A stretch of DNA of 64,000 nucleotides from the NCBI GenBank assembly GCA_020636405.1, contig JACJXW010000008.1, positions 248,001-312,000 of the forward strand, in the 5' to 3' direction. Below are positions 17,367 to 25,571 of this stretch, in pieces. The notes under the pieces were generated by a model, which saw only the letters and a list, made by a program, of their open reading frames with translations, searched no databases and was not told the origin of the DNA. Every line of letters begins with the position of its first letter. Position 1 is the first letter of the stretch. Source of the stretch: Lewinellaceae bacterium. GTDB taxonomy: Bacteria; Bacteroidota; Bacteroidia; Chitinophagales; Saprospiraceae. Made by a program: the position numbers and the translations under genes.

Positions 17367-17458
17367 TACACCTAAACACATCAACACCTCAACACCTCAA
17401 CACGGAAACACCTCAACACCTAAACACCTAAACACCTAAACACCCCAACACCTCAAAC
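17367..17458. repeat. Octamer array, right arm of locus F
   Basis: Eleven in-phase 8-mers: ACACCTAA, ACACATCA, ACACCTCA (twice), ACACGGAA, ACACCTCA, ACACCTAA (three times), ACACCCCA, ACACCTCA. Read on the other strand it is the same kind of word (GTGTTTAC/GTGTTGAT) as the left arm at 16647-16694. The final word supplies the last codon and TGA stop (17453-17455) of cydA. Confidence 0.85.
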
Positions 17459-18829
17459 CCCTAATCTTCCCACCATCCCCTCCTGCCGCGAGCTATGCTG
17501 TACCTGCTCCCCGCTTTCCGGCCCGGCCTTTATCTTCTTATTGAGCAGGTAGAGGAACAGCACGAACAGCAAGGTATAGATTATGGCGAAAAGGATAAGT
17601 GAGAACAATACCTGGTTGGCGGTCACGGCGGCGGACAGGGCGTCGCTGGTGCGCAGCAGGCCGTAGACCACCCATGGCTGGCGGCCCATTTCGGCAGCGA
17701 ACCAACCCACCTGGTTGGCGATGTTGGGCAGTAGCACGGAGAAGACGAAAACCCAGAGGAGCCAGCGGTGGCTGAACAGCGTACCCCGCCACCACTGCAG
17801 GGAAGCAAAGAGCGTCAGGGCGATCAGCGCCATGCCTATGGCCACCATCAGGTGGTAGAACTGAAAGATGGCATTCAGGGCGGAGGGGCGCTCGTCTTTC
17901 GGGAAGGAATTGAGGCCGCGTACCGGCGTTTCGAAATCGTAGTGGAGGAGGAAGCTCAGCCCTCCCGGCACCTTGAGGCCCGTCACCTCCTGATTTTCTT
18001 TATCGACCCAACCGAAAACATAGGCATCGGCCACGGCCAGGCTATCGAAGTGGCCCTCCAGAGCCGCCAGTTTAGCAGGTTGGTTGACGGCTACTCCGTC
18101 GGCGGAGTGGTGGCCGGTAAGCAACTGTGCCAGAGAGAAAACCGTGGCTACACCCAGTGCGATTTTGAACGCCTTTTTTGAAAGCTCCACATAACGTTCC
18201 TTCAGCAGATAGTAGGCATGTACGCTGAGCACCAGGAAGGCGCCTGCCAGGAAGGCGCCGATCCACACATGTAGCAGGCGGTCGACACTCGAGGGGTTGA
18301 ACACCATCGCCCAGAAATCCGTGATCTCGGCGCGCGCTTGCATCCCTTCGCCTACCACGTGGAAACCCGCCGGGGTCTGTTGCCAGGAGTTGGCCACTAC
18401 GATCCAGACCGCGCTGAAGAGGGAACCGAAGAATACGCCTATGGTGGCAATGAAATGTACCCGCGGGCTCACCCGGTTCCATCCGAACAAAAGGATGCCC
18501 AGGAAACCACTCTCCAGGGCAAAGGCAAAGATGCCCTCTGCCGCCAGGGCACTGCCAAAAACATCGCCCACATAGCGGGAATAAGTGGCCCAATTGGTGC
18601 CAAACTCGAATTCCATCACGATACCTGTGGCCACACCGATGCCAAAAGTCAGTGCAAAGATCTTGGTCCAGAAACGCGCCATCTGTTCGTAAACCGGCTC
18701 TTTCGTCCGCAGATATAACCCCTCCATGATCACCATGATCAGGCCAAGGCCAATGCTCAGCGGCGGATAGATGTAGTGGAAGGCAATGGTGAAGGCGAAT
18801 TGCAGGCGCGAAAGTATCTCTACGTCCAT
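17453..18829 (-). CDS. cydA: Cytochrome bd ubiquinol oxidase subunit I
   Basis: 458 residues, nine-helix CydA of the short-Q-loop type. It opens with LSRLQFAFTIAFHYIYPPLS, whose His is a haem b595 ligand, and contains GVATGIVMEFEFGTNWATYS and WILVANSWQQTP-like VVANSWQQTPAGF. GRQPWVVYGLLRTSDA is the conserved GRQPW stretch near the quinol-oxidation side. It carries the haems of the bd oxidase in the inner membrane with CydB. The last codon and stop lie inside an octamer array, so its natural C-terminus may have been trimmed or replaced. cydB follows only after an 805-bp interruption. Confidence 0.95.
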   Translation of the reverse strand: MDVEILSRLQFAFTIAFHYIYPPLSIGLGLIMVIMEGLYLRTKEPVYEQMARFWTKIFALTFGIGVATGIVMEFEFGTNWATYSRYVGDVFGSALAAEGIFAFALESGFLGILLFGWNRVSPRVHFIATIGVFFGSLFSAVWIVVANSWQQTPAGFHVVGEGMQARAEITDFWAMVFNPSSVDRLLHVWIGAFLAGAFLVLSVHAYYLLKERYVELSKKAFKIALGVATVFSLAQLLTGHHSADGVAVNQPAKLAALEGHFDSLAVADAYVFGWVDKENQEVTGLKVPGGLSFLLHYDFETPVRGLNSFPKDERPSALNAIFQFYHLMVAIGMALIALTLFASLQWWRGTLFSHRWLLWVFVFSVLLPNIANQVGWFAAEMGRQPWVVYGLLRTSDALSAAVTANQVLFSLILFAIIYTLLFVLFLYLLNKKIKAGPESGEQVQHSSRQEGMVGRLGV

Positions 18830-19259
18830 TATGATTGGCTTTGGATGATGCTGATAGAAATATGGGGTTTATTCCGCTTTCTGACAAGAGTTGCTGCCGG
18901 GAATGAAATTATTTAGAATGGCTCTATTTAATTGAAGGTGAAGGGGTATTGCAAAAGCTGGTTTTTGGAAATAAACTTCCCCCGCCTTTTTCAGGGCTTC
19001 AAGCTCCCGGGTTCCCTGTATAGGAAGCGGTTGGCAAAACCCGGTACCGTTGGTCAACTCATCTCCGATAAACACTTCCGGGTTAACAACACCAGGGCTC
19101 CTCTGAAAACCCGGCAGGATGTTCCGCTTAAAAAATCAGGAGGCATATTTCATTAGGGTTATATTTTACAAAGGTTCTGCTGCAGGCTGCATTAGAAAAA
19201 CTTGCCAGGTTTGTCAAAAAACCGAAATTCGCAGAACAGACTCTTAAAACCGGCTTTTC
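18830..19259. other. Non-coding gap upstream of cydA and of the lipoprotein gene
   Basis: 430 bp between two divergent genes. It contains short open frames on both strands (for example 18869-19075 minus) with no recognisable protein. An AT-rich stretch at 19150-19200 is a likely promoter area for the lipoprotein gene. No clear repeat or RNA was seen. Confidence 0.4.
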
Positions 19260-21710
19260 ATGAAATACCTTTTTGCTTTGTTATGCGGTGCTCTGTTCCT
19301 GATCCTTGCTTGCACCCACCAACCGGAGGGCCTTTCCTTTTCTACCGATACTATGGAACTGAGGTTGGATGAGAAAGGGCGCTTGTCCCACCTGCTGGAC
19401 CGGCGCAGCGGCGAGAACTGGCTGGCCAGGGACACCATTGCTCCTCTGTTGTCTCTTCGGGTGGACGGGGAATTGCTCCTGCCGGAAAGCCTGGAGGTTC
19501 GACCGGAAGGGGGGCTGCTCCACTTATCTTTCCCGAATGGAATAACGGCGGATGTAAGGGTAGAAGAAAAGAACGCCCACCTGGCCTTCGAACTGGTGGC
19601 GCTCAGCGATACCAGCCAGGTTGATCTGATCCTATGGGGCCCGTATCCCCTGGCGATGGATGAGGTGATCGGCGAGACGGTGGGGGTGGTCCAGGAAGCG
19701 AGCTTCAGTATTGGTATTCAATCACTGAACCCCAAAACCCTGGGCGGTTACCCCTGGCAGGAAAACGACTGTATGCCGCAGATAGATATATTCGACCAGG
19801 ACGATTATTCCGACCTGAAGGAGGGCGAAGGCAAACGCTATGTTCTATACCGGGTGGAAGCGGCCAAACCCACAACCTACGGCAGCAGCCTGCAGGCCTA
19901 TTGCCGGAACCGGAACCGCGTACGGGTGGCCGAAAACTGGGGCCATACCGACTACACCATTCCTCCTTTTGCTGATGGCGGGGTGGCAGGCTCCCGCATT
20001 GCCCTGTTCGGCTGCCCGCGGGAAGCCACGCTGGCCACGATCGGCCGGATCGAGCAGGCAGAGGGGTTGCCCCATCCTGTGATCGACGGACAATGGGGCA
20101 AAACGGCACGCTCCGCTTCGGCGGCCTATATCATCCTTCCCTTCACTGAAGCCAACATCGAACAGGCCCTGGCCGTCACCCGCCGGGCCGGCCTGCGCTA
20201 TTTGTACCATCCCGGCCCGTTCAAAAACTGGGGGCATTTCGAGCTCGATGAAAAGGCCTTCCCTTCCGGCTGGGATGGACTGAAGCGATGCGCTGAAATA
20301 GCCCGTGACAGCGGCATTTTTCTGGGCGTCCACACCCTGTCCAATTTCATCACCACCAATGACCCCTACGTGACGCCCGTCCCTGACCCTCGCCTGGCGG
20401 CGGTGGGGGCATCATCCCTCACAGAGGGCATCACTGCGGATGCTACGGAGGCCCCGGTGGCCAGCCCCGTTTTTTTTAACCAGTTTGACAACAACAACCT
20501 TAAAACCGTGCAGGTGGGCGAAGAGCTGATCCGCTACGGCGGCGTCAGCGGGCAGGAGCCCTGGATGCTGACCGACTGCCAGCGGGGTGCGTTCGGCACC
20601 AGGGCGGCGGCCCACCTTGCAGGGGCGCCTGTCCGAATGCTGGCGGACCATGCCTACAAGGTCTTTCTGACCGATGCCGTCCTGGGCAAGGAAATGGCGG
20701 AAAAGGTGGCCGAACTGTTCAACTACTGCGGCCTGCACCAGATCTCCTTTGACGGCATCGAGGGCAACCGCTCCACCGGCATGGGCAATTACGGGGAGAT
20801 CCTCTACGCCGACTGGTGGTATTCAGCCCTTTCTGAAGACATCAGGCAACATCTGATCATCGACGCCAGCCGGACGAGCCACTATTTCTGGCACATCTAT
20901 TCGCGTATGAACTGGGGCGAACCCTGGTACGCCGGTTTCCGCGAAAGCCAGACGGAATACCGCATGGCCAACCAGGCCTACTTCCGCCGCAACCTCATGC
21001 CGGGCATGTTGGGCTGGTTTCAGCTCACCGAAAGCACTTCCCTGCAGGACGTGGAATGGATGCTGGCGCGTTCCGCCGATTTCGACGCCGGCTACGGGTT
21101 TGTGATGAACCTGGAGACGCTGGAAAAGAACCACCTTTCCGATGCCATCCTGGACAAGCTGGCAGCATGGGAGGCCGCCCGGATGCAGGGAGCTTTCCCA
21201 CCGGAGCTGAAGGAACGCCTGCAGGACATCGACAACGAGTTCGAACTGGAGCAAACCGGGGCAGGAGCGTGGCGGTTGCGCGAAGTCCAGGTTGTCCACT
21301 TCCGCCATGAGCACCAGGTGCGGCAGCCCGGCGAGCCGCTGCATTCTGCCTTTGACTTCGAAAGCCCGAAGGATGGCCAGCAGGTGGCCTTCCTGGCCTC
21401 CGCCCGGGGCGCCGGCATTGAGGCTATACGCCTGGAGCTCGACAACTACAAAACGATCGAGATCCCGGGGCGGTTAAACGAAGGCGAAGTGCTGTGGTAT
21501 GCGGGCGGGGACAAGGCGGTGGCCTATTCCGCCAGCTGGCGGAAGCTCCGCGAGGTTCCGGTTGGACTGGAGGGGTTCACCCTGAAGGAAGGGCCGCATC
21601 GGTTGCTGTTCGATTGTGTGTTCCTGGCGCCGGAGGAAGGAGCTCACGCCCGGCTGGAGTGGCGGCTGCCGGGCGTGGCTGTCCACCAGATCCACGCCGC
21701 GGGCAACTGA
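19260..21710 (+). CDS. Large secreted lipoprotein, glycoside-hydrolase-like
   Basis: 816 residues. A lipoprotein signal ends in LILAC, so Cys18 would be lipidated. A beta-rich N-terminal domain (about 25-260) is followed by a probable TIM-barrel region (RRAGLRYLYHPGPFKNWGHF near 308, IFLGVHTLSNFITTNDPYVT near 350, and HQISFDGIEGNRSTGMGNYG near 498, an acid-rich strand end typical of catalytic barrels). A final beta-sandwich runs from about 690 to the end. The build is that of a polysaccharide-degrading enzyme of Bacteroidota. I do not recognise a numbered family and there is no SusC/D pair beside it, so the substrate is unknown. It stands alone on this strand. Confidence 0.7.
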   Translation: MKYLFALLCGALFLILACTHQPEGLSFSTDTMELRLDEKGRLSHLLDRRSGENWLARDTIAPLLSLRVDGELLLPESLEVRPEGGLLHLSFPNGITADVRVEEKNAHLAFELVALSDTSQVDLILWGPYPLAMDEVIGETVGVVQEASFSIGIQSLNPKTLGGYPWQENDCMPQIDIFDQDDYSDLKEGEGKRYVLYRVEAAKPTTYGSSLQAYCRNRNRVRVAENWGHTDYTIPPFADGGVAGSRIALFGCPREATLATIGRIEQAEGLPHPVIDGQWGKTARSASAAYIILPFTEANIEQALAVTRRAGLRYLYHPGPFKNWGHFELDEKAFPSGWDGLKRCAEIARDSGIFLGVHTLSNFITTNDPYVTPVPDPRLAAVGASSLTEGITADATEAPVASPVFFNQFDNNNLKTVQVGEELIRYGGVSGQEPWMLTDCQRGAFGTRAAAHLAGAPVRMLADHAYKVFLTDAVLGKEMAEKVAELFNYCGLHQISFDGIEGNRSTGMGNYGEILYADWWYSALSEDIRQHLIIDASRTSHYFWHIYSRMNWGEPWYAGFRESQTEYRMANQAYFRRNLMPGMLGWFQLTESTSLQDVEWMLARSADFDAGYGFVMNLETLEKNHLSDAILDKLAAWEAARMQGAFPPELKERLQDIDNEFELEQTGAGAWRLREVQVVHFRHEHQVRQPGEPLHSAFDFESPKDGQQVAFLASARGAGIEAIRLELDNYKTIEIPGRLNEGEVLWYAGGDKAVAYSASWRKLREVPVGLEGFTLKEGPHRLLFDCVFLAPEEGAHARLEWRLPGVAVHQIHAAGN

Positions 21711-21969
21711 AAGTTGTCGTGCGATATTTTTTTTGGATACAAAAAGGACCTGATGGAGTACAGGAAGTCCGAGCTGGCCGCCTCCATACCTCAGGCCTAC
21801 AAGGCCATCGGGGCTCCGACGGTGGTAATTTCGGACCTGCTTTTCCAGCTAAGGAACTAGGTTTCCTGATTTGAAGAGTCCAGTCGCCATTGCTGATAAT
21901 TTCAGTAATGGCTTCTGGCGTTTGGTGGGGCTCTTATCCGGATCAATGACCGGGGCCCCAAACATGGCC

Positions 21970-22395
21970 TTAATCCTGGCCCTCCTCACGCCTTTTCCCC
22001 GCCTCTTTCCGCCGGGTAAGCTCCTCCGCGATCATTTCCCCCACCCGGTCGAGGTGCCCTTTGCCTTTAAAGTAGCTGTAGATGAAGGCCAGCCCGGCGA
22101 AGAACACTACAAAGGAAAGGGGAAAGAGCGCCAGGCTGAGCAAGGCCAGGTATTTCAGTCCCAGAAAGGCCAGCAGGTAATAAACAGCGATCCATACCGG
22201 GGAGACGGCCACAATACGCACCACCAGTTTCTGAAAGGCCTTGAACAGCTGGTTTTTGACCTCCCACTGCCCGCGCAGGCGGAGCAACTGCTCGGTGGTA
22301 AAGAACTCGGGCCCGACCGACTCGAGGTAGGCCAGCTCGTCGGAGGCATTGTCCTCCAGGTGCTTGATGATGCCGTCGACGTTGCGGATGGGCAT
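21970..22395 (-). CDS. Small two-helix membrane protein, unknown
   Basis: 141 residues from the ATG at 22395. A soluble N-terminal region (DGIIKHLEDNASDELAYLE, GPEFFTTEQLLRLRGQWE) is followed by two membrane helices (VAVSPVWIAVYYLLAFLGL and ALFPLSFVVFFAGLAFIYSYF) and a charged tail. No family is recognised. Transcribed away from the 22.4-kb word array, which lies just upstream and fills its promoter region. Confidence 0.6.
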   Translation of the reverse strand: MPIRNVDGIIKHLEDNASDELAYLESVGPEFFTTEQLLRLRGQWEVKNQLFKAFQKLVVRIVAVSPVWIAVYYLLAFLGLKYLALLSLALFPLSFVVFFAGLAFIYSYFKGKGHLDRVGEMIAEELTRRKEAGKRREEGQD

Positions 22396-22450
22396 GAACG
22401 TTGTAGGTTGGTCCAACTACATAACTGCCGGGCTGTGGATTAGGTTGGCC

Positions 22451-22594
22451 GGGATGCGTGGATTCGTGTAATCGTGTAATCGTGGATTCGTGTGGGTTCG
22501 CCGAATCCCGAATCCCGAATCAACGAACCCCGAATCAACGAATCCCGAATCCCGAATCAACGAATCCCGAATCAACGAATCCCGAATCCCGAAT
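22451..22594. repeat. Inverted word array (locus D), long right arm
   Basis: Left arm 22451-22500: GGATTCGTG, TAATCGTG (twice), GATTCGTG. Right arm 22501-22594 has thirteen words drawn from two forms, CGAATCC (7 bp) and CGAATCAA (8 bp), plus one variant CGAACCC. Their order is irregular (A A B A' B A A B A B A A B). The array ends at the stop codon of the SulP gene. The words match those at 7484-7508 and 468-485. Confidence 0.85.
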
Positions 22595-24312
22595 CACTCA
22601 TTCGTCTGCAACACGTACTTCTCGTACCGCTGCTTATCCTTTTCATCGAAGGTGTCCACAGCATGTTGAATGCGCATAAAGAAGTTTTCTTCGCCTATCT
22701 CATCCACCAATCCGCCACGGACGAGGATGTCCCGAACGGGCCCTTTTACGCTGGCCAGGTTGAAATCGATGCCCTGGGCATGGCAAAGGCCGATGATCTC
22801 TTCCAGGGCGTGCATGCCGCTGCTGTCCATGCCGTTGATGCTGTTGGCGTCGAGGATGAAGAGTTTCAGTTTTTTACCCTTTCTGGCTATTTCTTCTTCG
22901 ATCTTATCTTTGAAGTAGCTGACATTGGCGAAGTACAGCCGGGCGTCGAAGCGCATGACCAGGATATCATCGCGGATTTCCAGGTCGTCGAAACGGGTAA
23001 CGTTCTTATAATGGGGCTTGCCCGGAATTTTACCCAGGACGGCGAAGTGCGGCATGGTAGTCCGGAAGATAATGATGGCGATGGAAAGCACAACGCCGAT
23101 GAGGATGCCCTGCTCGATGCCCAGAGCCAAAGTGCCCACGAAGGTAGCGATCAGCATCCAGAAGTCGGAGCGGTCGGCATGCCACAGGTGTACTGCCTCC
23201 TTAATGTCGATCAGGCCGAAAACGGCTACCATGATCACGGAAGCGAGGATGGCGTTAGGCAGGTAGTAGAACAGGCTGGTGAGGAACAGCAGCGTCAGCG
23301 CGATCAGCACAGCGCTGATAATGGATGCCAGCCCTGTTTTGGCGCCAGCCTGGTCGTTGACGGCTGTCCGGCTGAAACCGCCGGTAGTGGGGTAAGACTG
23401 GAAAAAGCTACCGCCGATATTGGCGATGCCCAGCCCGATCAGTTCCTGGTTGGCGTCAACTTTATAGTTCTTGTGTTTAGCCTGAATGGCTTTGGCCACG
23501 GCGATACTTTCCATAAAACTGACCAGGGCAATAGCCAGAGCGATGGGCAGCAATGCGCTGAAGTTGTCTATGTTAATGCCGGGGATCACGAAAGAAGGCA
23601 GCCCGCTGGGCACGTCCCCTACGATCTTCACCCCCTGCTCGGTAAGCCCCAGCCCCCAAACGGCCAGAATACCGAAAACAACTGCCAGCAACTGGCCTGG
23701 GATAGCCTTGTTGATCCGCCTTACACCCATGATCAGCACGATACCCAGTATCCCGATGGCGACTGTGATCAGGTTGGCCTCTCCGATACGGGAGCCGGCC
23801 TCGATCAGTATTTCGTGGACGTAGTGGCTGCGTTCCAGTTTGATGCCAAGCAGGTGCTTCAACTGCGACAAACCAATGATCAGCGCCGCTGCCGAAGTGA
23901 AACCGCTGATCACCGGATGGGAAAGGAAGTTGACCAGGAAGCCCAGCCGGAAGGCCCCCAGCAGAAATTGGATAAGGCCGACGAAAAAGGCCAGCGTAAT
24001 GGCCAGCATAATGTAGGTTTCCGTACCGCCCTGTGCCAACGCACCAATGCCGGTTGCCGTCAGCAAGGATACCATGGCCACAGGGCCCACTGCCAGCTGC
24101 CGGGAAGTGCCGAAAATCGCATACAGGATCAAAGGAATGGTCGAAGCGTACAGGCCATATATGGGAGGAAGCCCGGCGATCATCGCATAGGCCATACCCT
24201 GTGGGATGAGCATTACCCCAACGGTAAGGCCAGCGGAGAGGTCACCCTTCAGGTTATCTGACTTATAGGCGGGGAGCCACTCCAGTATAGGTAAGAATTT
24301 CTTTAACTGCAT
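22594..24312 (-). CDS. SulP family anion transporter with STAS domain
   Basis: 572 residues from the ATG at 24312 (the frame upstream is repeat-derived). The SulP signature is near the start: LPAYKSDNLKGDLSAGLTVG and IPQGMAYAMIAGLPPIYGLY. A dozen membrane helices follow. A cytoplasmic STAS domain forms the C-terminus (ILDANSINGMDSSGMHALEE). SulP proteins import sulfate, bicarbonate or dicarboxylates, usually with sodium or protons; the anion cannot be told here. The gene lies between two word arrays (22451-22594 at its 3' end, 24386-24499 upstream of its start) and follows a Crp/Fnr gene on the same strand. Confidence 0.92.
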   Translation of the reverse strand: MQLKKFLPILEWLPAYKSDNLKGDLSAGLTVGVMLIPQGMAYAMIAGLPPIYGLYASTIPLILYAIFGTSRQLAVGPVAMVSLLTATGIGALAQGGTETYIMLAITLAFFVGLIQFLLGAFRLGFLVNFLSHPVISGFTSAAALIIGLSQLKHLLGIKLERSHYVHEILIEAGSRIGEANLITVAIGILGIVLIMGVRRINKAIPGQLLAVVFGILAVWGLGLTEQGVKIVGDVPSGLPSFVIPGINIDNFSALLPIALAIALVSFMESIAVAKAIQAKHKNYKVDANQELIGLGIANIGGSFFQSYPTTGGFSRTAVNDQAGAKTGLASIISAVLIALTLLFLTSLFYYLPNAILASVIMVAVFGLIDIKEAVHLWHADRSDFWMLIATFVGTLALGIEQGILIGVVLSIAIIIFRTTMPHFAVLGKIPGKPHYKNVTRFDDLEIRDDILVMRFDARLYFANVSYFKDKIEEEIARKGKKLKLFILDANSINGMDSSGMHALEEIIGLCHAQGIDFNLASVKGPVRDILVRGGLVDEIGEENFFMRIQHAVDTFDEKDKQRYEKYVLQTNE

Positions 24313-24385
24313 CGTTGGTGTGGTTTTTCTGCAAAGGTGGGGTATTGGAAGGGAAGGTGCAGTGATGAAGGTCACAGGGGGATAA

Positions 24386-24499
24386 GTGTGCATTCGTATA
24401 TACGTGCATTCGTGCATTCGTGAGGGGGCCTACGGGCTGGGTGGCCCGGCTCCTTCCGGGTCCACGTATACACAAATGCACAAATGCACGAATACACCT
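24386..24499. repeat. Inverted octamer array (locus E) between crp-like and SulP genes
   Basis: Left arm 24386-24423 has in-phase 8-mers GTGCATTC, GTATATAC, GTGCATTC, GTGCATTC. A G-rich ~38-nt loop follows. The right arm 24462-24499 has reverse complement GTGTATTC, GTGCATTT, GTGCATTT, GTGTATAC. The right arm ends one base before the stop codon of the Crp/Fnr gene. Confidence 0.85.
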
Positions 24500-24500
24500 C

Positions 24501-25154
24501 CTAAAGCAGTTCGATCCTGTTTCTTCCCAGTTCCAGGGCGCCTTCCTTTTCCAGGGATTTAAGCAGGCGGGATACGGCTTCGCGGGAAGCGTTAAGGTCG
24601 TAAGCGATCTCCTGGTGGGTAGTATTGATGGTTCTGGAATTGTTGGCCTCCGCCTTTTTTTCGAGATACTCGAGGAGTCGTTCGTCCATCTTTTTAAAGG
24701 CGATACTGTCGATGGTGCGTATAAGCTCGAGCATGCGGTTGTCGTAGGAGAGCATGACGAAGTTTTTCCAGCTGGGGTAGCGGCTCATCCATTCATCCAT
24801 AAAACGGGTAGGGATACCGATGATGGTCGTGTCTTCTTCGGCTACGGTCCTGATCTCGCTTTTTTTGTTCATCATACAGCAGGTGAAGGACATGGAGCAG
24901 GTTTCTCCGGGCTGCAGATAGTAAAGGAAGAGTTCATTGCCCTCTTCATCCTCTCGCGACACTTTAATACTGCCCTGGATGATGAGGGGTACGATTTTGA
25001 CATAACTGCCAAAATCCATGATCATTTCTCCGGTCCTGAAGTGCATTACCTTGCCTACCTGAGCGATCTCCTCCTGAAGGGCCCGCTCGGCAATTTGAGG
25101 ATAGTGCTTGCGCACCAGGTTGAGAACTTCCTGGTTGAGGTCCTGTATGGCCAT
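24501..25154 (-). CDS. Crp/Fnr family transcriptional regulator
   Basis: 217 residues from the ATG at 25154; the longer open frame runs through the heptamer array and is rejected. An N-terminal cyclic-nucleotide-binding-like barrel (MHFRTGEMIMDFGSYVKIVP, LYYLQPGETCSMSFTCCM) is followed by a long dimerisation helix and a C-terminal winged helix-turn-helix (STTHQEIAYDLN-type TTHQEIAYDLNASREAVSRL). Two adjacent cysteines in SFTCCMM could be redox sensing, but the Fnr iron-sulphur pattern is absent. Arrays lie on both sides. It probably controls the SulP gene downstream, an inference from position. Confidence 0.9.
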   Translation of the reverse strand: MAIQDLNQEVLNLVRKHYPQIAERALQEEIAQVGKVMHFRTGEMIMDFGSYVKIVPLIIQGSIKVSREDEEGNELFLYYLQPGETCSMSFTCCMMNKKSEIRTVAEEDTTIIGIPTRFMDEWMSRYPSWKNFVMLSYDNRMLELIRTIDSIAFKKMDERLLEYLEKKAEANNSRTINTTHQEIAYDLNASREAVSRLLKSLEKEGALELGRNRIELL

Positions 25155-25164
25155 GTATTGGTTG

Positions 25165-25281
25165 TTTTCGATTTTCGATTTTTGATTTTTGATTTTCGAT
25201 TGGCGGGTGGCAATACGGTGGCGGTTATTGGAGAGAAACATCGCACATCGAAAATCAAAGATCAAAGATCAGAAATCAAGG
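25165..25281. repeat. Inverted heptamer array (locus B) in the crp-like gene leader
   Basis: Left arm 25165-25202 holds 7-mers TTTTCG, ATTTTCG, ATTTTTG (twice), ATTTTCG. A G-rich ~40-nt loop follows. The right arm (25243-25281) has reverse complement ATTTCTG, ATCTTTG (twice), ATTTTCG, ATGTGCG. Same heptamer family as locus A at 3501. It starts 10 bp upstream of the regulator ATG, so it is part of its leader. Confidence 0.8.
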
Positions 25282-25307
25282 ATGATCCTTGGGTAAGAGC
25301 CCTGAAA

Positions 25308-25481
25308 TTATTTGCTTGCAAGTTTCTCTTCAATGCTTTCCAGCCTTTTTTCCAGTTGCAGGAGTTTCTGCAAGATGATGATGTGGGTCTTTTTGGCATC
25401 AATGCCCACCGGGCTGTCATTGCTTTGAATAATCCTTGCAATGGCGTCGTACACTTCTTTTTCAACTTTGAGGCTTTCCAT
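25308..25481 (-). CDS. Small coiled-coil protein, 57 residues
   Basis: ATG at 25479-25481, TAA at 25308-25310. The reading (MESLKVEKEVYDAIARII, then THIIILQKLLQLEKRLESIE) is strongly helical, with heptad-like leucines in the second half, and ends in EEKLASK. Codon use is ordinary. It precedes the Crp/Fnr gene on the same strand, separated by array B. I do not recognise the family; a small dimeric coiled-coil partner or regulator would fit. Confidence 0.65.
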   Translation of the reverse strand: MESLKVEKEVYDAIARIIQSNDSPVGIDAKKTHIIILQKLLQLEKRLESIEEKLASK

Positions 25482-25571
25482 AGTTTTATCTGATTATCCA
25501 GTTTTGTATTATTTCGGGGCTGTACTATTCTGTCCGGGGCCTTTATTGCAGGCCCGAATCAAAAATTGTCC

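Noticed and set aside
16647..17458. Four-helix gene as a 23S rRNA intervening sequence
   Set aside because: There is no rRNA around it; the flanks are cydA and cydB.
18869..19075. 68-residue minus-strand frame upstream of cydA
   Set aside because: No family signature, and an equally long frame overlaps it on the other strand; probably chance.
21756..21860. Short plus-strand frame (MEYRKSELAASIPQAYKAIG...)
   Set aside because: 35 residues, no known match, no neighbour support; may be a scrap of a lost gene.
22451..22594. CRISPR array
   Set aside because: The repeat unit is 7-8 bp and contiguous; there are no unique spacers and no cas genes.
22492..24261. Plus-strand 589-residue open frame antisense to the SulP gene
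   Set aside because: Its start is made of repeat words and the rest mirrors SulP codons; no protein features, while the minus strand has clear SulP motifs.
24501..25265. Longer start for the Crp/Fnr gene
   Set aside because: The extra N-terminal residues are translated heptamer words (KIKNQKSK-type), and the ATG at 25154 gives the normal family start.
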